8,361 nt of DNA from Candidatus Thiodiazotropha sp. (ex Gloverina cf. vestifex) (GCA_025656435.1 JAHXHT010000094.1:1-8361); one strand, 5' to 3'. Counted from the stretch's first letter, positions 1 through 6,704 are shown. Translations and numbers: made by a program. Notes: generated by a model not told the origin, from the letters alone.

Positions 1-380
1 AATACGGAATCGTGGCGGACGCAGGACGGTCGGGGCATAACGGCTGTCGCGTTGGCGAGTCGATTTTGGGGACTCGGATGTCCCAAAATCCCTCACGAGG
101 TAGCGACACGCTTGTTTTCTAGGCTTTTTTCGTAGCCTCGCTTGGCTAAAACGCCAATGTGTACCTCGTCTGTCTCTGCAGCAACATTAGTGGCAGCCAG
201 ACAACATTGGGCTAAAAAGAGGATGCAGCCAATAATGCGGTTTGTGATGAAGTGTAATTTCAATCTGATTTCTTGATCGTGTGAGCCGGTTTGTATTACA
301 GAAATACTGACACAGAGAGTTCAGCAGCTAGTCTACAGTTTTTCGGCCACTTCTCCGGCCTCTTTAGCTTCACTTATTGA
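1..380. other. Intergenic region without a supported gene, containing palindromes
   Basis: I find no credible coding region on either strand here. The region lies downstream of the minus-strand DedA/PAP2 gene, which stops at 381-383. Its main structure is the imperfect palindrome at 45-108, listed separately. Smaller inverted repeats are AGGCT/AGCCT (121-125 with 134-138) and CCAATGT/ACATTGG (154-160 with 204-210). I see no convincing terminator for the leftward cluster: a GGCC-8-GGCC stem near 345-360 is too short and lacks a T tract in the right direction. The stretch may hold a dispersed repeat or the distal 3' end of the operon transcript. Confidence 0.6.
45..108. repeat. Imperfect palindrome with an 11-bp core hairpin
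   Basis: The core arms are GATTTT plus GGGAC (62-67 and 69-73) and GTCCC plus AAAATC (80-84 and 85-90). They enclose the six-base loop TCGGAT, with one bulged G at 68. Outside the core, GAG at 57-59 can pair with CTC at 92-94, and TGTCGC at 45-50 with GCGACA at 103-108, so the whole 64-base segment is an interrupted inverted repeat. There is no T tract on either side, which argues against a simple intrinsic terminator. It could be an intergenic repeat element (REP- or MITE-like) or a structured RNA. The symmetry is visible directly; the role is unknown. Confidence 0.6.
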
Positions 381-2393
381 TCATCTCGATTCTGGCTTGT
401 GGCAAGTGTTCTCAAGGGTTAGGTCTATCCACAGCCGATTTGCCTTATTCATAGTGTAATCAACGCTCAATGGCTTGATATCGGCAAGCAGTTTTTGTAA
501 TGGCAAGTTGAAATTCTTGTCTGTACGGGGAATTGTCAGCAGGTTCATCTGAGCAATGGCTCGCTGTCTCGATAGGGTACCGACATAAACAGGTGCGGTG
601 CCTGGATCAAGGCGGATATGTGTGGACCAGAGCCTCATTAACAGGCGGGAACCATCATTCATCCCCTTACTCAATACATCGATTTCGTGCTCGCCGGCGT
701 GTACCTGAGGGAGAACGGGAAGCTTTTCTGTGGGTGTGCGAGGGGAAAGCATGCGCAGCAGATTCTGCCATTGCAGCATCTCGGCTGCTTGCCATCCATG
801 CAACTCGAGGTGCTTGTGTAAACAATCAATCTGTCCGGCGAGGACGATGTTCAGTGGTTGGTCATTATCACTACGGATATCGTTGCGGTATTGAGGTAGC
901 TGCTGTTCTATCCCCTGTTGCCAGGATTCGAGCGGTAGTGAAATGATTTCGCCACGGGGCTGATAGCTGCTCAGTCTTGCATCATGGAGCGAAATGGCGA
1001 GGGCGGTCGTCGGTATAACAAGAAGCAGCAGACTACCGATCAGCAGGCTTCTTTGACTCACAGCTTCTACATGACGGTGATATGCAATACTCAGCAAGGC
1101 TGTCCAAGCCGTACCAAGCATCAGGCTGCCCAAGACGTCAGTCAGCCAGTGCACACCCAGATAGAGCCGGGAGAGAGCCACAGCACCGACTACAAGTGCT
1201 GCCAGGCTATAAGGGAGCCAGCGCCATTCGCGTAAAAAAGTACGGGCGACCATGATGGAGAAAAAGCCATAGAGCGTCAGGGTACGTAGAACATGTGCGC
1301 TGGGAAATGACCAGGGTCCCAGGCTGTCGCCGGCTGCCGGTGGGCGTGGAATACGCAGGGTATATTTCAGCAGCAAGGGAACCAGCAGGCCGAACAGGGT
1401 GGCTGCCAGGAGATAGTAACTGGCTCTGCGCTGTCCCCGCAGCCAGAGTATCCCGGCAAGTCCGGATGCGACAATGAGGACGGATGACAGATCACCCGGC
1501 ACGCTGAAGGCCGTCATGAGGTGATCTCCCCATGGACTCCGCAGGCTCTGTAGGGTATTGAATATCATGAGATCCAGTCCCTGCGTGGGTGTGTTTCCCA
1601 GCACGGTGCCGGTTAGCAGGACAAAGAGCAGGGTGGTGATCAGTAGCAGGGTGGCCAGAAAGGTAAGGCCTTTCGCTTCCGGGTGGTTCGGGTCTGCCAA
1701 GGCGCGGGAGATGGAACGGAATCCCGGGTGAAGCTGACCCCATTCAAAGCCTCGTTGGACAATTTGAGTCGCATGGGGCTGTATCAGCCGAAACAGGCCC
1801 CTCACTGTAATAAACAGCAGCCAGGCGCTGACGAGCAGCAGCAACATGAGAATGACCAACCGCAAGGCAACCTCAGAGGCCAGCTCAAGAGAAGCGCCGA
1901 AGACGATGCCTGGTAGTAGGTATGCCGGTGCCCAGGCCAGCGCAGAGAGCAGATTGGCAAGCAGAAAGCGCCAGGCCTTCATGTTCATCATGCCTGCAAC
2001 CAGTGGGATGATCGCTCGCACCGGCCCGAAAAAGCGGCCGATCGCCACACTCTTGCCACCGTACTTTTCGAAGAAGTCGATACCCCGTTGCAGGACCTTC
2101 GGGTGACGGCTGAAAGGCCAGAGTTCCCGCAGGTGATCCTGGAAGTGACGACCAAGCCAGAAGCTCAATCCGTCACCTGCGACCGCACCGGCTACCGCCC
2201 ACCAGAAGACTGGCCAGAATTCGAGCGTACCAGTGGCGATCAGGGCGCCAAAGCCGAACATCATCACAACACCGGGTATCAGTAGACCGAACACGGCTAC
2301 TGATTCGGAAAAAGCGACCACAAAGACCGCCACGCCTGCCCAGAAGGGGTTGTCGGCGATCCATGTCAGGAGAGTGGTAAAGAGTTCGCTCAT
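381..2393 (-). CDS. DedA family / PAP2 phosphatase / LssY C-terminal domain fusion membrane protein
   Basis: Three-domain inner-membrane protein of 670 residues. Residues about 15-200 are a DedA (SNARE-associated/VTT) domain: a membrane-embedded FSES segment with E30, a GDGLSFWLGR segment with D74, and GRFFGPVRAIIPLVAG at 119-134 containing the conserved arginines. Residues about 270-440 are a PAP2 phosphatase with all three signature motifs: K343-x6-R350-P351, PSAH at 364-367 (PSGH variant) and S408-R409-x5-H415, so the phosphatase site appears intact. After a last hydrophobic segment (about 449-469), the soluble tail (about 480-655) matches the LssY C-terminal type in position and character. 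DedA proteins are implicated in lipid-carrier flipping and membrane homeostasis; PAP2 enzymes dephosphorylate lipid phosphates such as undecaprenyl pyrophosphate. The fusion suggests coupled transport and dephosphorylation of a lipid phosphate, which is inference. It follows the lipoprotein gene after 51 bases. The ATG at 2393 fits the normal DedA N-terminus, though its Shine-Dalgarno sequence is weak. Confidence 0.9.
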   Translation of the reverse strand: MSELFTTLLTWIADNPFWAGVAVFVVAFSESVAVFGLLIPGVVMMFGFGALIATGTLEFWPVFWWAVAGAVAGDGLSFWLGRHFQDHLRELWPFSRHPKVLQRGIDFFEKYGGKSVAIGRFFGPVRAIIPLVAGMMNMKAWRFLLANLLSALAWAPAYLLPGIVFGASLELASEVALRLVILMLLLLVSAWLLFITVRGLFRLIQPHATQIVQRGFEWGQLHPGFRSISRALADPNHPEAKGLTFLATLLLITTLLFVLLTGTVLGNTPTQGLDLMIFNTLQSLRSPWGDHLMTAFSVPGDLSSVLIVASGLAGILWLRGQRRASYYLLAATLFGLLVPLLLKYTLRIPRPPAAGDSLGPWSFPSAHVLRTLTLYGFFSIMVARTFLREWRWLPYSLAALVVGAVALSRLYLGVHWLTDVLGSLMLGTAWTALLSIAYHRHVEAVSQRSLLIGSLLLLVIPTTALAISLHDARLSSYQPRGEIISLPLESWQQGIEQQLPQYRNDIRSDNDQPLNIVLAGQIDCLHKHLELHGWQAAEMLQWQNLLRMLSPRTPTEKLPVLPQVHAGEHEIDVLSKGMNDGSRLLMRLWSTHIRLDPGTAPVYVGTLSRQRAIAQMNLLTIPRTDKNFNLPLQKLLADIKPLSVDYTMNKANRLWIDLTLENTCHKPESR

Positions 2394-2431
2394 GCCGGAT
2401 TCGCTTAATGATAATAGCTTGGCGAGAGAGA

Positions 2432-2460
2432 CGGCACCTGGCTGTTACTCCAGGGTGCCG
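2432..2460 (-). terminator. Hairpin at the lipoprotein stop codon, possible weak terminator or attenuator
   Basis: CGGCACC (2432-2438) plus TGG (2439-2441) pairs with CCA (2450-2452) plus GGTGCCG (2454-2460), with a single bulge at 2453 and an eight-base loop. On the minus strand the structure is followed by TCTCTCTC rather than a pure T tract, so termination would be partial at best. The lipoprotein TAA stop lies in the loop. The hairpin sits between the cofactor/lipoprotein genes and the DedA/PAP2 gene, so it could lower expression of the last gene or stabilise the upstream mRNA. Confidence 0.4.
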
Positions 2461-2660
2461 GTTTGCTGCTTATGTTCGGCCTCATAGGTTTCATATCGTT
2501 GACGCCGGGTACTGCAGTCGGGATCGTCGGGACGGTCGAGGCACTGTTGGACACGCATGGATTCCACGGTCTCATAGGTCGAGCGTTTGGCGCTCTCCCA
2601 ACTACATGCCGTCAGTGACAGCAAAATCACCAGTGCGTGAGTGATGGCTTTTTTGTGCAT
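2445..2660 (-). CDS. Small putative lipoprotein, 71 aa
   Basis: The N-terminus is a textbook lipoprotein signal: basic MHKK, a hydrophobic run from about residue 9 to 17, then the lipobox LTAC with C19 as the predicted lipidated cysteine. Serine at +2 (C19-S20) favours outer-membrane sorting under the enterobacterial rule. The mature part is only about 53 residues, strongly hydrophilic, with two further cysteines (C40 and C49) flanking the acidic, proline-containing LDRPDDPD stretch; these could form a periplasmic disulfide. I do not recognise a named family. The start codon is 5 bases after the hemL stop, so the gene is very probably translated from the same mRNA, likely by coupling because no strong Shine-Dalgarno is visible. 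Function unknown. Confidence 0.75.
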   Translation of the reverse strand: MHKKAITHALVILLSLTACSWESAKRSTYETVESMRVQQCLDRPDDPDCSTRRQRYETYEAEHKQQTGTLE

Positions 2661-2665
2661 GGCGA

Positions 2666-3949
2666 TTACTTCAGGCTGGAGAAGGCCTCGCCGGCTGCTG
2701 TGATAGTCGCCTGAATATCGTTTTCGCTGTGGGCGGCAGAGACGAACCCTGCCTCGAAAGCAGAGGGTGCGAGGTAGATTCCCCGATCCAACATGGCGTG
2801 GAAGAAGGTCTTGAATCTCTCCTGATCACACCCTGTAGCACCGGCAAAATCAGTGACCTGGGTCTGATTGGTAAAGAACAGGCCGAACATGCCACCCACA
2901 TGATTTTCGGCCAGCGGAATCCGGTTGTCGCGGGCAGCCTGCATAATGCCGTCGACCAGTGTCTCGACCTGGGTCGATAAGTTGTCATAAAAACCGGGTT
3001 CGGAGATCAATTCCAGGGTTCTCAAGCCGGCTGACATGGCCACCGGATTGCCGGAAAGGGTGCCCGCCTGGTAGACCGGTCCCAGTGGGGCGATCTGCTG
3101 CATAATTTCCAGCTTGCCGCCGAAAGCGCCTACCGGCATGCCGCCGCCGATCACCTTGCCTAACGTTGTGAGGTCAGGTTGAATGCCGTAGTGGGCCTGG
3201 GCACCACCCAGAGCGACGCGGAAGCCGGTCATGACTTCGTCGAAAATCAGTACGGTACCGTACTGGTTGCAGACTTCCCGCAGGGTCTCCAGAAAGCCGG
3301 GTTGGGGTGGGATACAATTCATGTTTCCCGCCACCGGTTCGACGATGATGCAGGCGATCTGCTCACCGAGTCGACTGAAGGTTTCACGTACCTGCTCGCT
3401 GTCGTTGTAATTGAGCGTCAGGGTGTGCTCCGCCAGGCTGGCGGGTACGCCAGGAGAAGAAGGCTCACCCAGGGTCAGCATACCGGAGCCGGCTTTCACC
3501 AGCAGGGAGTCGGAGTGGCCGTGGTAACAACCCTCGAATTTTACAATCTTGTCTCGTCCCGTATAACCACGAGCGAGGCGGATGGCGGACATGGTGGCTT
3601 CTGTGCCAGAGCTGACCATGCGCACCATCTCCATGCTCGGTACCAGCTCGCAGACCTTGTCGGCCATTTCGGTCTCCAGCTCGGTGGGAGCACCGAAACT
3701 GAGTCCCTTGTTGATGATGGAGGCAACCGCTTCAATTACATCATGGTGGGCATGGCCCAGTATCATCGGTCCCCAGGAGCCGACATAGTCGATATAGCGA
3801 TTGCCGTCAGGGTCATAGATATAGGGACCGGCAGCGCAGTCGACAAAGACAGGATCACCACCGACGCCACGAAATGCCCTGACTGGAGAATTGACTCCAC
3901 CTGGGATGTGTTGTTGGGCATGGGTGAAGAGTTCCTCGGAACGGCTCAT
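2666..3949 (-). CDS. hemL: Glutamate-1-semialdehyde 2,1-aminomutase
   Basis: PLP-dependent cytosolic enzyme that converts glutamate-1-semialdehyde to 5-aminolevulinate, the last step of the C5 route to haem and other tetrapyrroles. The 427-residue length is standard for the family. Visible landmarks are the N-terminal HIPGGVNSPVRAF segment, the cofactor phosphate-binding SSGTEATMSAIRLAR (113-127), HGHSD (143-147), the gating-loop region GSGMLTLGEPSSPG (154-167), FDEVMTGFR (236-244) with D237 facing the PLP ring nitrogen, and LGKVIGGGMPVGAFGG (263-278) with K265 as the Schiff-base lysine. The ATG at 3949 has an excellent Shine-Dalgarno (AAGGAG) placed inside the end of thiE and is 2 bases from the thiE stop. 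This supports thiD-thiE-hemL co-transcription. Nothing looks damaged. Confidence 0.98.
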   Translation of the reverse strand: MSRSEELFTHAQQHIPGGVNSPVRAFRGVGGDPVFVDCAAGPYIYDPDGNRYIDYVGSWGPMILGHAHHDVIEAVASIINKGLSFGAPTELETEMADKVCELVPSMEMVRMVSSGTEATMSAIRLARGYTGRDKIVKFEGCYHGHSDSLLVKAGSGMLTLGEPSSPGVPASLAEHTLTLNYNDSEQVRETFSRLGEQIACIIVEPVAGNMNCIPPQPGFLETLREVCNQYGTVLIFDEVMTGFRVALGGAQAHYGIQPDLTTLGKVIGGGMPVGAFGGKLEIMQQIAPLGPVYQAGTLSGNPVAMSAGLRTLELISEPGFYDNLSTQVETLVDGIMQAARDNRIPLAENHVGGMFGLFFTNQTQVTDFAGATGCDQERFKTFFHAMLDRGIYLAPSAFEAGFVSAAHSENDIQATITAAGEAFSSLK

Positions 3950-3951
3950 GT

Positions 3952-4593
3952 TTAATTCTCCTTCGGCTCGAATAGTGTTGTCAGCTTTTGGCAGGCCGCA
4001 CGGATATCCGGTTGGCCGAAGATCCCGTGGACCACTGCCAGCATATCGGCGCCTGCTTCTACTAGCGGTGCGCCATTCTCCGGCGTTATACCGCCGATGG
4101 CAACCAGTGGCAGGGTGAGGGTGGTCTTAGCTTGCCGCAGCAGTTCAGGGGTTGCCTGAATCGCGTAGGGTTTGGTTAAAGAAGGGAAGAAGCGGCCGAA
4201 AGCCACATAATCGGCGCCTGCCTGGGCTGCTTTGTGGGCGAGATCCAGGCGGGTATAGCAGGAGATGCCAATAATGGCCGCTTCTCCAAGCTGTATTCTT
4301 GCATGAGAAAGATCTGAATCTTCACGTCCCAGGTGGACCCCATTGGCACCTACCGACTGCGCCAGGGTGACGTCATCGTTGATGATCAGGAGAGCTTGAT
4401 GATGTTTGCACAGATCCATCAGTTGTTTCGCCAATGAGAGTTTCTCTACCTTATCAAGGCGTTTGTCCCGATATTGAATGATACGGCATCCACCGTGGAG
4501 TGCCTGTGCCACCTGATCCACAAGGCTGTTATCTGGGCAGAGTGTGCTGTCAGTAATAGCGTAGAGGCCTTGCAGGGTCTGTTGTCTATTCAT
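3952..4593 (-). CDS. thiE: Thiamine-phosphate synthase
   Basis: Joins hydroxymethylpyrimidine pyrophosphate to thiazole phosphate to form thiamine phosphate (TIM-barrel fold, cytosolic). With the start at 4593 the protein has 213 residues, the usual family length. Motifs in this numbering: YAITDS (11-16), QYRDK (40-44), NDD (72-74, Mg/pyrophosphate), VHLGREDSD (86-94), GISCYT (109-114), FGRFFPSLTKP (132-142), IGGI (166-169) and VVHGIFG (187-193). A longer in-frame start at 4668 would add 25 residues with no ThiE character, read through the 3' end of thiD. I chose the ATG at 4593 because homology begins immediately after it and it overlaps the thiD stop by 8 bases (ATGAATAG), a normal translational-coupling arrangement. 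No independent Shine-Dalgarno is evident. Confidence 0.95.
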   Translation of the reverse strand: MNRQQTLQGLYAITDSTLCPDNSLVDQVAQALHGGCRIIQYRDKRLDKVEKLSLAKQLMDLCKHHQALLIINDDVTLAQSVGANGVHLGREDSDLSHARIQLGEAAIIGISCYTRLDLAHKAAQAGADYVAFGRFFPSLTKPYAIQATPELLRQAKTTLTLPLVAIGGITPENGAPLVEAGADMLAVVHGIFGQPDIRAACQKLTTLFEPKEN

Positions 4594-5416
4594 TAGGCAT
4601 TGAGGGCTGGCGTTTAAGTTGGAAGAGTCGGTCCGGCAAGGACTGACAGCGTCCGACGCGAAAGCCATGGCGTAGGCTTTTCCAGCTGTAGTCTAGTGCG
4701 TGTTGAACGGCCGTTCGAAGGGGTTCCCGGTGTGCCAAGTGGGCCGCGATGGCAGATGCCAACGTGCAACCAGAGCCATGGTACTCTCCTGGCAGACGTT
4801 GACAGATTGAGGTTACGACAGATTCATCCGGTATGAATAATCGGTGTGTGATTTTGCGATTAGTCAGCGCATCGTGCGTGCCGGTGATCAAGACAGAACC
4901 GGTCCCAAGACCAAGCAGGTAACGGGCACACTCCTCCATTGTGGCGCTTTCACTCTTGTTGCTGAGGCGTCGTGCTTCATGAGTATTGGGTGTTATGAGG
5001 TCGCAGAGGGGGAGCAATTCCTCACGCAATAGCCTCAGTATCTGCTCACCTGCCAGTTGGTTACCGCCCCCGGCAGCTAATACGGGATCCAGGATCACCG
5101 GGATTTTCGGATAGCTGTGTAAAATTCTGATGACTGCCTCTATGGCCTCAGGACTGCCCAACAGACCGATCTTAATGGCTGAAATATGCGTGTCTTCGAA
5201 CATGACCACTGCTTGTGCAGTGATTGTCTCCGCTGCGATCGGGTGGAGTGCGAGTACATTGCAGCTATCCTGAACAGTCAGGCAAGTGACAATCGTAGCC
5301 GCATGAGCGCCATTGGCTGCAATCGCTTCGATATCAGCCTGGATGCCTGCGCCGCCGCAGGGGTCATGTCCACCGATGGCGAGTACCACGGGCAGGGTTG
5401 AGGATTCTTCTTGCAT
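4586..5416 (-). CDS. thiD: Hydroxymethylpyrimidine / phosphomethylpyrimidine kinase
   Basis: Ribokinase-fold enzyme that phosphorylates hydroxymethylpyrimidine twice to give the pyrophosphate used by ThiE. It has 276 residues, a normal length. Motifs: substrate loop GGHDPCGGAGIQAD (15-28), KIG (82-84), LDPV (109-112), TPNTHEA (142-148), and the C-terminal anion-hole/catalytic segment GSGCTLASAIAAHLA (214-228), where C217 takes the place of the catalytic Asp of classical ribokinases, as is usual for ThiD. It is the first gene of the leftward cluster, and its last codons overlap the thiE start by 8 bases. The ATG at 5416 has a poor Shine-Dalgarno. I looked upstream for a TPP riboswitch (CUGAGA box and partner elements) and saw none, so control by thiamine, if any, must work another way. 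Confidence 0.96.
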   Translation of the reverse strand: MQEESSTLPVVLAIGGHDPCGGAGIQADIEAIAANGAHAATIVTCLTVQDSCNVLALHPIAAETITAQAVVMFEDTHISAIKIGLLGSPEAIEAVIRILHSYPKIPVILDPVLAAGGGNQLAGEQILRLLREELLPLCDLITPNTHEARRLSNKSESATMEECARYLLGLGTGSVLITGTHDALTNRKITHRLFIPDESVVTSICQRLPGEYHGSGCTLASAIAAHLAHREPLRTAVQHALDYSWKSLRHGFRVGRCQSLPDRLFQLKRQPSMPNE

Positions 5417-5715
5417 GGCAGAATTGTACCGGATTAGATCCGATCTGGGCCTGAAATTGAGCTTTTTACCTGTCAGATCGTGTGATTTGCCAAGGGATAA
5501 AGCTTGATTTGAAAAAAAGTGAAATACTTTTTATCAATCGCAATGGGTGGTTGGATTAAGGGTTTTTCCTAGGATTGAGGGCTATCGCTGCTAGAATCTA
5601 GGTTGAACGTCGCATGAGACGCCCGCAGTAAAGACAGATGCAGTCATAGGTTGAAGGCGCTCTAGGGGGCCTGAAACAGGACAAAGACCCTAAAATGACT
5701 GCGAGGGAAAGATCA
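5417..5715. promoter_or_regulatory. Divergent intergenic region between thiD and the DUF5063-type gene
   Basis: This stretch of about 300 bases must hold the promoters of the leftward thiD cluster and the rightward gene. It has an AT-rich centre (about 5500-5575). Near thiD is a palindrome AGATC-C-GATCT (5436-5446); on the other side is CTAGA-A-TCTAG (5591-5601), which overlaps a TAGAAT box. A nested inverted repeat, TAGGG/CCCTA (5663-5667 with 5688-5692) around CCTG/CAGG (5670-5673 with 5677-5680), lies just before the rightward start. I find no TPP riboswitch consensus and no coding ORF. Confidence 0.5.
5509..5537 (+). promoter_or_regulatory. Candidate sigma-70 promoter for the rightward gene
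   Basis: TTGAAA (5509-5514) matches the -35 consensus in five of six positions. It is followed after 17 bases by TATCAA (5532-5537), which matches the -10 consensus in four of six. It would give a 5' UTR of roughly 170 bases before the ATG at 5716. A separate TAGAAT (5592-5597) is a better -10 box but has no good -35 at the right distance. Prediction by eye only. Confidence 0.3.
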
Positions 5716-6192
5716 ATGAGTCCAAAAATACATGAGCTTGAGGCAGTGGCACGCCACTACTGTGAATTGGTTGAGAGCCTGCAGGAAGGTAAGACGCAAT
5801 GGCTGGAGGAGGTGGCCTCTCTCTTACCCCGGCTACACGCGGCGGTCTCGGCGCTCAATCTGCCGAAGCCCGATATTTCTCACCACACGGTGGCGGACCT
5901 GGATGCCCGCTTCGAGCTATATACCCACTTACGTCAGTTGCTGGGTGACCGTGACAGCTATTGGATGGAGTACGATGTAGCAGGTGATGGTCAGACCATG
6001 AGCGGCAGCCTTGCCGATGACCTGACGGATATCTACTGTGAACTCAAGAGTGGCCTGAAGCTGCTTGATGCCCAACCACAAAAGGCCGTAGAGGATTGGC
6101 ACAAGGGATTTCATCTCCACTGGGGACAGCATCTGCTGGATGCGGAGCGCCACCTCTACGATTTAAGCACGCGAAATCAACTGGTTTGCTGA
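5716..6192 (+). CDS. DUF5063-type protein of unknown function
   Basis: Soluble, mostly helical protein of 158 residues, rich in charged residues, with no signal peptide or membrane segment. The C-terminal half carries SLADDLTDIYCELKSGLKLL followed by AVEDWHKGFHLHWGQHLLDAERHLYDL. This matches my recollection of the DUF5063 signature (a DDLxDIYxxLKxGL block followed by an HWGxH block). No biochemical function is established for that family to my knowledge. An upstream in-frame ATG at 5695 would add seven residues; I prefer 5716 because GAGGGA lies at Shine-Dalgarno distance before it, whereas 5695 has none. The gene is divergent from thiD and followed by 115 bases before the Fe-S gene, so it may be a single-gene unit. 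Confidence 0.75.
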   Translation: MSPKIHELEAVARHYCELVESLQEGKTQWLEEVASLLPRLHAAVSALNLPKPDISHHTVADLDARFELYTHLRQLLGDRDSYWMEYDVAGDGQTMSGSLADDLTDIYCELKSGLKLLDAQPQKAVEDWHKGFHLHWGQHLLDAERHLYDLSTRNQLVC

Positions 6193-6231
6193 TCGGGAAG
6201 GCCTATAAAACCAACTAAAATTATATGTTAA

Positions 6232-6254
6232 TTGGCCAAGCCAGGCGTTTTTTT
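6232..6254 (+). terminator. Weak candidate terminator after the DUF5063-type gene
   Basis: A short stem TTGGC/GCCAG (6232-6236 with 6240-6244, outermost pair a wobble) with a three-base loop is followed, three bases later, by a run of seven T (6248-6254). The stem is short, so efficiency is doubtful, but the T run and position between two genes fit a terminator. Confidence 0.3.
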
Positions 6255-6294
6255 GCTACCATTGCCATCAATTGACTAGCACTTAAGATTTATT

Positions 6295-6299
6295 AGGAG
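6295..6299 (+). promoter_or_regulatory. Ribosome binding site that decides the Fe-S protein start
   Basis: AGGAG lies eight bases before the ATG at 6308. The upstream in-frame GTG at 6299 overlaps this site and so cannot use it, which supports the ATG at 6308 as the true start. Confidence 0.7.
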
Positions 6300-6307
6300 T
6301 GAGCGGG

Positions 6308-6682
6308 ATGAATTCGAATGCCCTGACAGAAACAGACCTGACCCTGACAGCCATTGCCCAGACCAAGATGAGTGAGCTTTTTCAACAGGTTGAAGACAAC
6401 ATCGAGGGAGTCAGAGTCTTTGCAACCCCCGGCGGCTGCAGTGGAATCAGCTTTGGTATGACCTTCAGCGACGCGATCAACGACAACGACGGTGTGCTGG
6501 AATGCAGTGATTTCAAAGTGATCGTAGATGACGGCACGATGCAGTATCTGCGTGGCGTCGAGATTGACTTCGTCGATCGTGGTGACGGCAATGCCAGCTT
6601 CGTATTCAACAACCTGCAGCCTGTCGAAGGTGCTGCTGGTTGTGGCACTTGCGGTTCATCCTCAGGTGGTGGCTGCGGCTAA
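6308..6682 (+). CDS. IscA/HesB-type iron-sulfur cluster assembly protein with atypical C-terminal cysteines
   Basis: A-type carrier fold protein of 124 residues, likely cytosolic, that would bind or transfer Fe-S clusters. The family core is visible: LTLTAIAQTKMSEL (11-24), then GGCSGISFGMTF (42-53) with the conserved cysteine C44, VIVDDGTMQYLRGVEIDFVD (71-90), and FVFNNLQP (98-105). The C-terminus is unusual. IscA, ErpA and SufA carry a CxC pair (CGCG), whereas here the tail is GCGTCGSSSGGGCG, with C112, C115 (CxxC) and C123, plus an extra C66. The third ligand position is therefore uncertain. The gene ends in a strong terminator and seems to be transcribed alone or with the gene before it. 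It is not part of a visible isc or suf operon. Membership in the fold is clear; which paralogue it is cannot be told from the sequence alone, so I give no symbol. Confidence 0.88.
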   Translation: MNSNALTETDLTLTAIAQTKMSELFQQVEDNIEGVRVFATPGGCSGISFGMTFSDAINDNDGVLECSDFKVIVDDGTMQYLRGVEIDFVDRGDGNASFVFNNLQPVEGAAGCGTCGSSSGGGCG

Positions 6683-6704
6683 CCGAAGCACTGAATAGTC
6701 TGAC

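Noticed and set aside
338..363. Terminator after the DedA/PAP2 gene
   Set aside because: The stem is only GGCC/GGCC and, in the direction of transcription, is followed by A rather than T residues.
3179..3955. 258-codon plus-strand ORF opposite hemL
   Set aside because: It is an antisense shadow of hemL: the minus-strand protein has every family motif, while this translation shows no recognisable domain.
4594..4668. Longer thiE start giving a 238-residue protein
   Set aside because: The extra 25 residues lack ThiE character and would overlap thiD by 83 bases; the ATG at 4593 gives the standard length and a normal stop-start overlap.
5463..5493. Minus-strand promoter TTGGCA / TAAAAA for thiD
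   Set aside because: The -35 box is good, but the 19-base spacer and poor -10 box make it too weak to list as a feature.
5417..5560. TPP riboswitch upstream of thiD
   Set aside because: No CUGAGA box or partner consensus is seen on the minus strand, and the AT-rich leader does not fold into the known layout by eye.
6269..6293. IscR-type binding site before the Fe-S gene
   Set aside because: TTGACTA resembles one half of the type 1 site, but the other half matches poorly and it sits almost on the ribosome binding site.
6299..6301. GTG as the start of the IscA-like protein
   Set aside because: It overlaps the AGGAG ribosome binding site; the ATG at 6308 has correct spacing.
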